This document shows, piece after piece, positions 8,670-15,940 of a stretch of 64,000 nucleotides of DNA. A program made the position numbers and the translations under genes. The stretch is from Catellatospora bangladeshensis (GTDB taxonomy: Bacteria > Actinomycetota > Actinomycetes > Mycobacteriales > Micromonosporaceae): contig NZ_BONF01000028.1 in the NCBI RefSeq assembly GCF_016862575.1, positions 1 to 64,000 on the forward strand, given 5' to 3'. Each line of letters begins with the position of its first letter. Positions within the stretch are counted from its first letter, which is position 1. A model generated the notes under the pieces. The model saw only the letters and a list, made by a program, of their open reading frames with translations. It did not search any database and was not told the DNA's origin.

Positions 8670-9598
8670 CCCGGCGCGCGCTGACCCGGCTGCTCGGCGG
8701 TCTCGCCACGGCCGCCGTCACGCTGACCCTGACCCTGGTCGTCGCGCCGAGCCCGGCGCACGCCGACTACATCTACTGCCCGCCCAACAACGGTCCCTGC
8801 ATCGTCGTCGTCACCGGCGGGGGTGGCGGCGGCGGAGGCGGCGGGGGTGGTGGCGGCGGGGGCGGCGGCTCGGCGACCTGCGAGCACGAGAGCCTCGGCG
8901 TCATCGCCTGCTACCGGCCGGGCATGGGCTGGTTCAACCACGTGGACAGCTGCTACTACAACCGGCTGTCGCTGTCCGACGACGATCCCGTGTGGGGCGG
9001 CCACGACCCGGGCAACGGCTTCATGTACGCGGTCTGGTGCTGGGGCGGCCTGTCCGCGGGCTGGCAGCAGGGCACCACGCGCTACCTGACCAGCCCGCCC
9101 CCGGGATACGGCGGGATGCCCTCACCCATGGAGCTGGCCGCGCGGGCCATCAGCCAGCTGCCCATCACCGGCCCGGACATCCGGACCGCACCCGCCGCGA
9201 CCGGGGTGGGCCTGGTCGGCCTGCCGGTGTGGATGTGGACGCCGCGCACGGCGCGCACCTGGGGGCCGATCTCGCGGACCGTCTCGGTGCCCGGCCTGTC
9301 GGTGACCGCGACCGCGCGGGCCGTGGAGATCCGCTGGCACATGGGCGACGGCCGCACCGTGGTGTGCCGCTCCCCGGGCACGGCCTACCGCCCGGAGTTC
9401 GGCAACCGCACGTCGTCCTGCGGCCACAAGTACACCCAGCCCTCGCGCGACCGGTCCGGCGGCAAGTACCGGATCACCGCCGAGACGCTGTGGCGGGTGA
9501 CCTGGTCCGGTGGCGGGCAGTCCGGCGTGCTGAACCGGCCGCGCGAGTCCGGGCCGGTCTTCCTGCAGATCGACGAGCTGCAGGTGGTCAACTCATGA
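8663..9598 (+). CDS. Exported Gly-rich protein of pilus operon
   Basis: A 311-residue secreted protein with an N-terminal signal (Arg-rich start, hydrophobic 10-32, likely cleavage after AHA). A run of about 18 consecutive glycines comes after residue 50, then a Cys/Trp/Tyr-rich domain (CYRPGMGWF, CYYNRLSLS, VWCWGG) and a C-terminal beta-rich half. No family is recognised. The poly-Gly arm and paired cysteines suit a surface protein outside the membrane. Translation is coupled at both ends: its ATG overlaps the lipoprotein stop and its TGA overlaps the ATG of a 20-codon frame. Confidence 0.7.
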   Translation: MLTRRALTRLLGGLATAAVTLTLTLVVAPSPAHADYIYCPPNNGPCIVVVTGGGGGGGGGGGGGGGGGGSATCEHESLGVIACYRPGMGWFNHVDSCYYNRLSLSDDDPVWGGHDPGNGFMYAVWCWGGLSAGWQQGTTRYLTSPPPGYGGMPSPMELAARAISQLPITGPDIRTAPAATGVGLVGLPVWMWTPRTARTWGPISRTVSVPGLSVTATARAVEIRWHMGDGRTVVCRSPGTAYRPEFGNRTSSCGHKYTQPSRDRSGGKYRITAETLWRVTWSGGGQSGVLNRPRESGPVFLQIDELQVVNS

Positions 9599-9657
9599 GC
9601 GGTCGGCACCCGGTCCCGGCTCCTCATGACCAGCAACACGGCGAGGAGAAGGCATGA
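9595..9657 (+). CDS. Possible 20-codon coupling ORF
   Basis: A 20-residue frame (MSGRHPVPAPHDQQHGEEKA) exactly bridges the gap between two operon genes: its ATG overlaps the upstream TGA and its TGA overlaps the downstream ATG, both as ATGA. It is too short to judge by coding statistics. If translated it would hand ribosomes to the SAF-domain gene, whose own site (GAGGAGAAGG) lies inside this frame. It may equally be chance. Confidence 0.35.
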   Translation: MSGRHPVPAPHDQQHGEEKA

Positions 9658-10334
9658 GCACGACCGCACCCCCGAGGGCACTGCCCGCCGTCCCGATCGC
9701 GGTGCCGCGCACCGCGCCCCGCCGCCGCTCGGTGGCCCAGGGCGCGCTGGCCGCGGTGCTCATCATCGTGGGCGCGCTGACCGCCGCGTACGTGGCCCAG
9801 CGCATCGGCAGCACGCACGACTTCCTCGCGGTGGCGCGCCCGGTCGGCAAGGGCGCCGAGATCACCCGTGCGGACCTGGTGGTGGTACGGGTGAACGAGG
9901 CGGTCGGGCTGCGCCCGGTCGCGGCCCGCGACTCCGGCGACGTGATCGGCAAGCGCGCGGTGATGGCGCTGGTGCCCGGCACCCTCATCACGCTGGAGCA
10001 GGTCACCGACACGCCCGTGCCCGCGCCCGGTCACCAGCTGATCGGCCTGGCGCTGGGCGAGGACCGCATGCCGTCGGCGTCGCGGCTCACCGTGGGGGCC
10101 AAGGTGCTGCTGGTGGTCGTGCCGAAGAAGGGCGCCGACGACAAGGCGGAGGAGGGCGTGCAGGGGCCCGACCTGGTGCCGCCGCGGACCATCACCGCGA
10201 CCATCATCAGCATCTCGCCCGGCACCCGCTCCGGCCAGACGGTGATCGACGTCGAGGTGGCCACGGTGGACGCGCCGACGGTGGCCGCGCTGGCCGCCGA
10301 CGACCGCGTCGTGCTCTCCCTCGACGGCTCGTGA
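9654..10334 (+). CDS. SAF-domain pilus protein (RcpC/CpaB-like)
   Basis: A 226-residue membrane-anchored protein with a cytoplasmic Arg-rich N-terminus, one transmembrane segment (about 28-48), then a SAF domain (HDFLAVARPVGKGAEITRADL through the GTLITLEQV region) and a second beta-rich module. In Tad systems the CpaB/RcpC protein sits outside the membrane and is needed for pilus assembly; in Gram-positives, which lack a secretin, its role is less clear. A good ribosome site precedes the ATG. It lies between the exported protein genes and the ATPases. Confidence 0.85.
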   Translation: MSTTAPPRALPAVPIAVPRTAPRRRSVAQGALAAVLIIVGALTAAYVAQRIGSTHDFLAVARPVGKGAEITRADLVVVRVNEAVGLRPVAARDSGDVIGKRAVMALVPGTLITLEQVTDTPVPAPGHQLIGLALGEDRMPSASRLTVGAKVLLVVVPKKGADDKAEEGVQGPDLVPPRTITATIISISPGTRSGQTVIDVEVATVDAPTVAALAADDRVVLSLDGS

Positions 10335-10344
10335 GCGGGCCGCG

Positions 10345-11139
10345 ATGACGCTGATCGCGATGATCTCCGCGAAGGGCTCGCCCGGGGTGTCCACGGCGGC
10401 GCTGGCCTTCACGCTGACCTGGCCCGCGCCGGTGCTGCTGGCCGAGTGCGACCCGGCCGGCGGCGACCTGCTGGCCGGTTACCTGGCCCGCTACGAGCTG
10501 CCGCCGGACCGGGGCGTGCTGCCGCTGGCCTCCTCGGCGCTGCGCGGCACCGCCGACCAGGACCTGACCGGCAACCTGATCGACCTGGACGCGCCCCGCC
10601 AGCAGCGGATGGCGCTGCCAGGGCTGACCGAGCCCGCGCAGAGCGCCTCGCTGAACCTGGCCTGGACCGCGCTGGGCGAGTTCTTCTCGCGGATGACGAC
10701 GCGCACGGTGCTGGCCGACTGCGGGCGGCTGGCCGCGGCGCATCCGCCCTGGTCGCTGCTGGCCCAGGCGGACCTGGTGTTGCTGACGCTGCGCGCGCAC
10801 TCGCTGCGTACCGTCTCGCCCGCGGTCTCGGCCCTGTCGGCGCTGCGGCGCCAGCTGCCCGAGGGCTTCGTCCAGCAGCACGTCGGCCTGCTGCTCATCG
10901 GCGGCGGCATCGCCTCCCGCGAGATCTCCCGGCACCTGGGCGCGCCGGTGGTGGCGAGCCTGCCGTGGGACCCGCAGACCGCCGCCGCGCTGTGCGGCGA
11001 CGGCCGGGGACGCCGCCGGGCCCCGCTGATGCGCCACGGCGCGGCCGCGTACGACGCGGTGACCGAGCGGATCGCGGCCCAGCGCATGGACAGCGCCCTG
11101 TCGCGCCGCGACACCGAGCAGCTGCCGGTGACGCTGTGA
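10345..11139 (+). CDS. MinD/TadZ-like ATPase with degenerate P-loop
   Basis: A 264-residue protein in the position of TadZ/CpaE, the MinD-like protein that places Tad machinery at a cell site. The N-terminal MIS-AKGSPGVST aligns with the deviant Walker A KGGVGKTT. The first Lys (K10) is kept, but the second, phosphate-binding Lys is replaced by Val15 and a Gly by Ser12. The following AECDPAGGD matches the MinD switch (usually DxDPxG). ATP hydrolysis is therefore doubtful and the protein may act as a scaffold. It has no receiver-like N-terminal domain. The stop overlaps the GTG start of tadA. Confidence 0.8.
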   Translation: MTLIAMISAKGSPGVSTAALAFTLTWPAPVLLAECDPAGGDLLAGYLARYELPPDRGVLPLASSALRGTADQDLTGNLIDLDAPRQQRMALPGLTEPAQSASLNLAWTALGEFFSRMTTRTVLADCGRLAAAHPPWSLLAQADLVLLTLRAHSLRTVSPAVSALSALRRQLPEGFVQQHVGLLLIGGGIASREISRHLGAPVVASLPWDPQTAAALCGDGRGRRRAPLMRHGAAAYDAVTERIAAQRMDSALSRRDTEQLPVTL

Positions 11140-12632
11140 CCGCGCCCCGGTTCGTGCCGATCCCGCCCGAGGCGGCCGCCGCGCCGCGGGTCAACGGGCA
11201 CGCGCGGGTCGCGTACCCGGCACCGCCCGCGCCGCACGCCGCCCCGGTGCCGGTCGACTACGCGGTGGTCCGCCAGCTGCAGGCCCGGGTCACCGAGACG
11301 CTGACCCGCATCCTCGCCGACTCGGCCAACGTGACCGCCGCGCACCGGCGCGAGACCGCCGCCCGGATCGGCCGCGAGGTCATGGCCGACTACGTGGTGG
11401 CGATGGCGCACGCGGGCCAGCCGGTGAGCCCGGCGGCCGAGCAGGCGCTGCTCGACGCGGTGGTGGCGGGCATGTTCGGGGCCGGGCGGCTGCAGCGGCT
11501 GCTGGACGACCCGAAGATCACCAACGTGCACATCATCGGCTGCGACCAGGTGCTGCTGCACCACGCCGACGGCAGCCGCAGCCGGGGCGAGCCGGTGGCC
11601 GACTCCGACGACGAGCTGATCGGCATGCTGCAGGTGCTGGCGATGCGGGTGGCGGCGACCGAGCGCCAGCTCTCGGAGTCCAATCCCGAGCTGGACATGC
11701 AGCTGCCCGACGGCTCCCGGATGACGGTGCTCTACAAGGTGTCGCCGCGCCCGGTGGTGTACATCCGCAAGCACAGCCTGTTCACGGCGACGCTGGAGGA
11801 GCTGCGCGACCGCTGGGGCATGATCGACCTGCTGCTCTACCGGTTCCTGACCAAGGCGCTGGACGCCGGGGCGAACATCATGATCGCCGGGCTGGCCGCG
11901 TCCGGGAAGACCACGCTGCTGCGGGCGCTGGCGCGCACCATCCCGGCCGGGGAGCCGTACATCACCCTGGAGGAGTCCCGGGAGCTGGGCCTGCACGAGA
12001 CGGTGCACCCCGGCGACGAGAACTGGGTGATCAGCCTGGAGTCCCTGCAGGGGCACGGGGAGTACGACGCCAACGGCAAGCGGCGCGGCGAGAAGACGCT
12101 GCACGACATGATGCCGATCACGCAGCGGCTGGGCGTGCGCCGGGTGATCGTCGGCGAGACCCGCGGCCGGGAAATCGTGCCGATGCTGCGCGCGATGACG
12201 GTCAGCCGGGGCGCGATGTGCACCATCCACTCCCGCCAGGCGCGCGAGGTGATGGACTCGATCGTGCAGCTGGCCTGCTCGTACGGCAACGACATCGGCG
12301 CCGAGCAGGCGCTGCGGATGGCGGCGCAGGGCATCGACCTGATCGTCTACACCTCGGTGGTGGACGAGCGCGCCATCGGCGGCGGCGAGCACCGCTTCGT
12401 CTCGCACGTCATCGAGGTGGGCGGCATGCGCGACGGCCGGGTCGTCACCACCACTGTGTTCGGGCCCGGCGCGGACGGCCGCGCGGTGCCCCGGCACCTG
12501 CCCGAGCGCATCCGCGAGGACCTGATGGACGTGGGCTACGACCCGCGCGAGCTGATCGCGTACATCGAGGCGGGCCCGCACAACCGGGGCTCGTGGACGC
12601 GGGAGCTGCACACCAAGCGGGTGCGCTCGTGA
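11136..12632 (+). CDS. tadA: Tad pilus assembly ATPase (CpaF family)
   Basis: Cytoplasmic hexameric secretion ATPase of the type II/IV secretion superfamily that powers pilus extrusion. The 498-residue protein has an N-terminal helical domain and a C-terminal ATPase domain with Walker A GLAASGKTT (K258), an Asp box (YITLEESRELGL), a Walker B region (VRRVIVGETRGREI) and a His box (AMCTIHSRQARE). The first 50 residues are Pro/Ala-rich. It starts at GTG 11136, overlapping the previous TGA, and is followed directly by tadB in the same GTGA fashion. Confidence 0.94.
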   Translation: MTAPRFVPIPPEAAAAPRVNGHARVAYPAPPAPHAAPVPVDYAVVRQLQARVTETLTRILADSANVTAAHRRETAARIGREVMADYVVAMAHAGQPVSPAAEQALLDAVVAGMFGAGRLQRLLDDPKITNVHIIGCDQVLLHHADGSRSRGEPVADSDDELIGMLQVLAMRVAATERQLSESNPELDMQLPDGSRMTVLYKVSPRPVVYIRKHSLFTATLEELRDRWGMIDLLLYRFLTKALDAGANIMIAGLAASGKTTLLRALARTIPAGEPYITLEESRELGLHETVHPGDENWVISLESLQGHGEYDANGKRRGEKTLHDMMPITQRLGVRRVIVGETRGREIVPMLRAMTVSRGAMCTIHSRQAREVMDSIVQLACSYGNDIGAEQALRMAAQGIDLIVYTSVVDERAIGGGEHRFVSHVIEVGGMRDGRVVTTTVFGPGADGRAVPRHLPERIREDLMDVGYDPRELIAYIEAGPHNRGSWTRELHTKRVRS

Positions 12633-13546
12633 TCCAGATCCTGGCGGCGCTGGCCGCGCTGGCCGCGGGCGCCGGCATCGTGCTGGCGGTCATGTTCGCG
12701 GTCGGCACGACCCGCCCGGCCCCGCCCCGCTCGGCGTTCTGGGCGGCGCTGCGCCGGATGTGGCAGGGCCAGGGGCGCACGGTGCGGCAGCGGCGCACCC
12801 GGCAGAGCGTGCTGATCCTGGCGGTGGTCGCCGGGGCGGCCGCCTGGCTGGTCACCGGCTGGCCGGTGGGCGGCATCATCGTGGCGCTGGCCATCCCGGG
12901 CGTGCCGTGGCTGTTCGCCGCCGCCACCGCGGAGAAGCGGGCGCTGGCCCGGCTGAGCGCGCTGGAGGCGTGGACCCGGCGGGTGGGCGACTACGTGCGC
13001 AACGGCATCGGCCTGCAGGCCGCGATCGTGGCCAGCGCGCGCACCGCGCCGCCGCTGCTCGCGCCCGAGGTGCGCACGCTCGCCGCCCGGTTGCAGGCGG
13101 GCACCGGCCTGGAGGCGGCGCTACGGCTGTTCGCCGACGAGATCGGCGACCACAGCAGCGACGAGGTGGTGGCGCCGCTCATCATGCAGTCGGCCGACGG
13201 CGGCGAGGGCCTCTACCACGCGCTGCTGGACATCGCGAACGGCCTGGCCGAGGAGATCGTGGCGCGGGCGACGGTGGACAGCGAGCGGTCGTCGGCCCGG
13301 TTCACCGTGCGCTTCCTGACCGGCACCACGGTGGCGCTGCTCGCCTTCGGCGCGCTGAACTCCGGCTACGCCGCGCCGTACCGTACCCCGCTGGGCCAGG
13401 TGATCCTCGCCGTGCTGGCGGCCTTCTACGTGTTCCTGATGCTGTGGATCCGGGGCCTGACGCTGCCCGACCGCATGCCGCGCCTGCTGAGCGCGCAGCG
13501 GCGGCAGAGCCGGGCGCCGGAGCGGGCCGAGGCGGTGACGCCGTGA
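12629..13546 (+). CDS. tadB: Tad membrane platform protein TadB
   Basis: A 305-residue inner-membrane protein with a type II secretion F domain (about 115-235, including LEAWTRRVGDYVRNGIGL and the GLAEEIVARATVDSERS helix). Hydrophobic segments lie at about 4-24, 65-105, 225-245 and 260-280. With TadC it forms the membrane platform that TadA turns. It starts at GTG 12629 in a GTGA overlap with tadA and ends in another with tadC, so the three are translated as a block. Confidence 0.9.
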   Translation: MIQILAALAALAAGAGIVLAVMFAVGTTRPAPPRSAFWAALRRMWQGQGRTVRQRRTRQSVLILAVVAGAAAWLVTGWPVGGIIVALAIPGVPWLFAAATAEKRALARLSALEAWTRRVGDYVRNGIGLQAAIVASARTAPPLLAPEVRTLAARLQAGTGLEAALRLFADEIGDHSSDEVVAPLIMQSADGGEGLYHALLDIANGLAEEIVARATVDSERSSARFTVRFLTGTTVALLAFGALNSGYAAPYRTPLGQVILAVLAAFYVFLMLWIRGLTLPDRMPRLLSAQRRQSRAPERAEAVTP

Positions 13547-14442
13547 CCGTGTTCGCCGGCAACCTGTGGCTCGCGCTGGCCGTCGCGGGCGGCGCCCTGG
13601 CCGGGTACGGGGTGTACCTGCTGGCCGCGCTGTTCGTGCCGGCCACCCCGGCGCTTGGCCCGGCGCTGCGGCGGCTGCACCCGACGCTGGCCGCCGACCA
13701 TCCGGCCGCCGAGCTGCGGGCCGCCGAGGCCGCGGCGGCGCGGGGCGACTGGTACGAGCGGCTCCGGCTGCCCGCCGCCGACCTGGCCATCCTGGACCGG
13801 ACCGCGCAGGGTCACGTCATGAGCGTGGCGCTGTCGGCGCTGCTGGGACTGTCGATCCCGGTGCTGGCGACGGTGCTGGCGCTGGTCTTCCGGGTCAGCC
13901 TGCCGCCCAGCGTGCCGGTCGCCGCGACGCTGCTGTTCGGCCTGGGCTCGGGCGCGCTGGCGCACTACGACATGCGCTCGCGGGCGCGGCTGGCGCGCAA
14001 GGAGTTCGCCCGGGCGCTGTGCACGTACGCCACGCTCACCGCGCACCAGGTGCGCTCCGGGCACGGCGCGGTGGAGGCGATGGAGCGCTCGGCGAACATC
14101 TGCGACGGCTGGCCGTACACCCGGCTGCGCACCGCGCTGCTCACCGCGCAGCTGCAGATGCGGCCGCCGTGGGACGAGCTGAAGGCGCTGGCGGAGCGCA
14201 TCGGCGTGGTGGAGCTGACCGGCTTCGCCGACATCATGCGCAGCGCCGGCAACGACGGCGCGCAGGTGTACCAGACGCTGCGCGCCCAGGCGGCGTCGCT
14301 GCGCGACCAGATCCGGGTGGCGGCGCTGGAGACCGCGAAGACCAGGACGTCCAAACTCGACATCCCGTCCACCATGATGATCTTGATTCTGCTCGTCCTC
14401 GTCGGATACCCCCTGATGACGAGCCTGTTCAGTCAGAACTAG
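13543..14442 (+). CDS. tadC: Tad membrane platform protein TadC
   Basis: A 299-residue second platform protein. An N-terminal transmembrane segment (about 5-30) is followed by a cytoplasmic stretch, two helices (90-140), a T2SSF domain (LARKEFARALCTYATLTA, ERIGVVELTGFADIMRSAG) and a final transmembrane helix (MMILILLVLVGYPL). Order and overlap with tadB (GTGA at 13543) match Tad loci. After it comes a 12-bp gap with an AGAGGAG ribosome site, so the pilin gene below can be translated independently and at a higher rate. Confidence 0.9.
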   Translation: MTVFAGNLWLALAVAGGALAGYGVYLLAALFVPATPALGPALRRLHPTLAADHPAAELRAAEAAAARGDWYERLRLPAADLAILDRTAQGHVMSVALSALLGLSIPVLATVLALVFRVSLPPSVPVAATLLFGLGSGALAHYDMRSRARLARKEFARALCTYATLTAHQVRSGHGAVEAMERSANICDGWPYTRLRTALLTAQLQMRPPWDELKALAERIGVVELTGFADIMRSAGNDGAQVYQTLRAQAASLRDQIRVAALETAKTRTSKLDIPSTMMILILLVLVGYPLMTSLFSQN

Positions 14443-14454
14443 AGAGGAGTTGCG

Positions 14455-14652
14455 ATGTCCCTGAAGGTCTACACGGCGCTGGCGGCGCGGCTGCGGGTGC
14501 TCACCGATCCTGCTCTGCGCGATCGCGGCGAGGGCCCCATCCCGCACGTCGTCATGATCGCGATGATGGCCGCCGCCGCCATCACCATCGGCGGCCTGAT
14601 CCTCGCCGTCGGTGAGGACTGGGTCGACCTGATTCCCGACTCGATGCCGTAG
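14455..14652 (+). CDS. Small Flp-pilin-like subunit
   Basis: A 65-residue protein with a basic N-terminal region (to about residue 27, DRGEG), then one hydrophobic helix (HVVMIAMMAAAAITIGGLIL) and a short acidic tail. The size, the strong ribosome site and the place after tadC fit the major pilin. The canonical Flp processing motif (Gly then E-Y) is not obvious: the candidate site is GEG/PIPHVV. No prepilin peptidase gene is in the window, so processing would rely on one elsewhere. Assignment is by context. Confidence 0.7.
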   Translation: MSLKVYTALAARLRVLTDPALRDRGEGPIPHVVMIAMMAAAAITIGGLILAVGEDWVDLIPDSMP

Positions 14653-14655
14653 GCG

Positions 14656-15081
14656 GTGCAGGTGGACACGACCGCGATCGCCGGCCGGCCCGCGACGGGC
14701 CGGCCGGCGGCGCGCCGTGCGCGCGACCGGGGGGCGGGCACCGTCGAGATGGCGATCATCGCGCTGCCCCTGCTCATCTTCACGTTCCTGGTGGTGCAGG
14801 CGGCGCTGGTGTTCTACGCCCGCTCGATCGCGCTCGGCGCGGCCACCCAGGGCGCCAACGCGGCACGGGTGTACGGCAGCCCGGCCGGCACCGGCGAGTC
14901 GAACGCCCGCGACTTCCTGGAGCGGATCGGGGTCGGGCTGGAGGACCCGGTGATCAACGTGCGCACCGGCGCCGAGAGCGTCACCGTGACCGTCACCGGC
15001 CGGGCGACGAGCATTCTTCCGCTGGTCAGCTTCGACGTGGAGCAGAGCGCCAGCGGGCCCGTGGAGAGGTTCATCCCGTGA
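14656..15081 (+). CDS. TadE-like pseudopilin 1
   Basis: A 141-residue protein with a basic N-terminus and the TadE signature DRGAGTVEMAIIALPLLIF (about 24-42): a Gly cleavage-type site, Glu at +5-like position and a hydrophobic helix. An extracytoplasmic beta-rich domain follows. TadE/TadF proteins are minor pilins cleaved by the prepilin peptidase. GTG start, 3 bp after the pilin stop; overlaps the next TadE gene (GTGA). Confidence 0.88.
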   Translation: MQVDTTAIAGRPATGRPAARRARDRGAGTVEMAIIALPLLIFTFLVVQAALVFYARSIALGAATQGANAARVYGSPAGTGESNARDFLERIGVGLEDPVINVRTGAESVTVTVTGRATSILPLVSFDVEQSASGPVERFIP

Positions 15082-15506
15082 CGGGCACACCGCGCGACCG
15101 GGGGTCGGCCAGCATCGAACTGGCCATCCTCGTCCCCGTCGTGCTCGTGTTCTTCATCGGCGTCATCATCGCCGGGCGCTTCAGCATGGCCCGGCAGGCC
15201 ACCGAGGCCGCGGCGTACAACGCGGCGCGTACGGCCAGCCTGTCCGGCACCGCCGCGACGGCGGCCAGCCGCGGCCGGGACGCGGCGGCGGCCTCCTTCG
15301 CCGCCGAGGGCATCACCTGCCGCACGCTGACCGTGACCGTGGACACCAGGGGCTTCTCCGTCCCGGTGGGTCAGCCCGCCACGGTGACCGTGCGGCTCAC
15401 CTGCGAAGCGGAGTTCGCCGACATCGCGCTGCCGGGCATGCCGGGCAGCGCGCGGCTCACCTCCGAGTTCACCAGCCCGCTCGACACCTACCGGAGCCGG
15501 ACATGA
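15078..15506 (+). CDS. TadE-like pseudopilin 2
   Basis: A 142-residue protein with RDRGSASIELAILVPVVLVF (about 6-25) as the TadE-like motif and helix. A small exported domain with two Cys (ITCRTL and RLTCEAE) that could form a disulfide follows. GTG start overlapping the previous stop; its TGA overlaps the ATG of the next gene. Together with its neighbours it should make the minor-pilin complex. Confidence 0.87.
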   Translation: MTGTPRDRGSASIELAILVPVVLVFFIGVIIAGRFSMARQATEAAAYNAARTASLSGTAATAASRGRDAAAASFAAEGITCRTLTVTVDTRGFSVPVGQPATVTVRLTCEAEFADIALPGMPGSARLTSEFTSPLDTYRSRT

Positions 15507-15907
15507 TCAGGGACGACCGCGGCAAGGTCACCATCTTCGTGGCGATCATCGCGCCCGCCTGGATCGCCATGCTGGGCCTGGTCATCGTCGGCGGCGGGCG
15601 GGTACGCGCGTACCAGCGAGCCGACAACGTGGCCGCCGAGGCCGCCCGCACCGCCGGGCAGGCCATCGCCCCGGGCAGCGCCATCCAGGGCGGCCGCAAG
15701 GTGATCGACCCGGCCCTGGCCGCCGCGGCCGCCCAGGCGTACCTCAGCGCCGTCGGCGCCACCGGCACCGTGACCGTCTCACCCGACGGCCAGCAGGTCA
15801 CCGTCGTCGCGACGATCCGCTACGACAACCCGTCCCACCTGGAATTCCTCGACGGTCCCACCTGGACGGCCACCGGCCAGGCGACCGCCACCATCCTCAT
15901 CGGCTAG
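15503..15907 (+). CDS. TadG/TadE-like pilus protein
   Basis: A 134-residue protein with DDRGKVTIFVAIIAPAWIAM (4-23) as a TadG/TadE-type N-terminal helix and a short exported domain (to about 134). It is much shorter than TadG proteins that carry a von Willebrand domain. Lys replaces the usual small residue after Gly, and there is no Glu at +5, so peptidase processing is uncertain. ATG overlaps the previous TGA. It is the last of three consecutive minor pilins. Confidence 0.8.
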   Translation: MIRDDRGKVTIFVAIIAPAWIAMLGLVIVGGGRVRAYQRADNVAAEAARTAGQAIAPGSAIQGGRKVIDPALAAAAAQAYLSAVGATGTVTVSPDGQQVTVVATIRYDNPSHLEFLDGPTWTATGQATATILIG

Positions 15908-15940
15908 ACCCCGCGCGGCGACACGGAAAGGGCGGAGACC

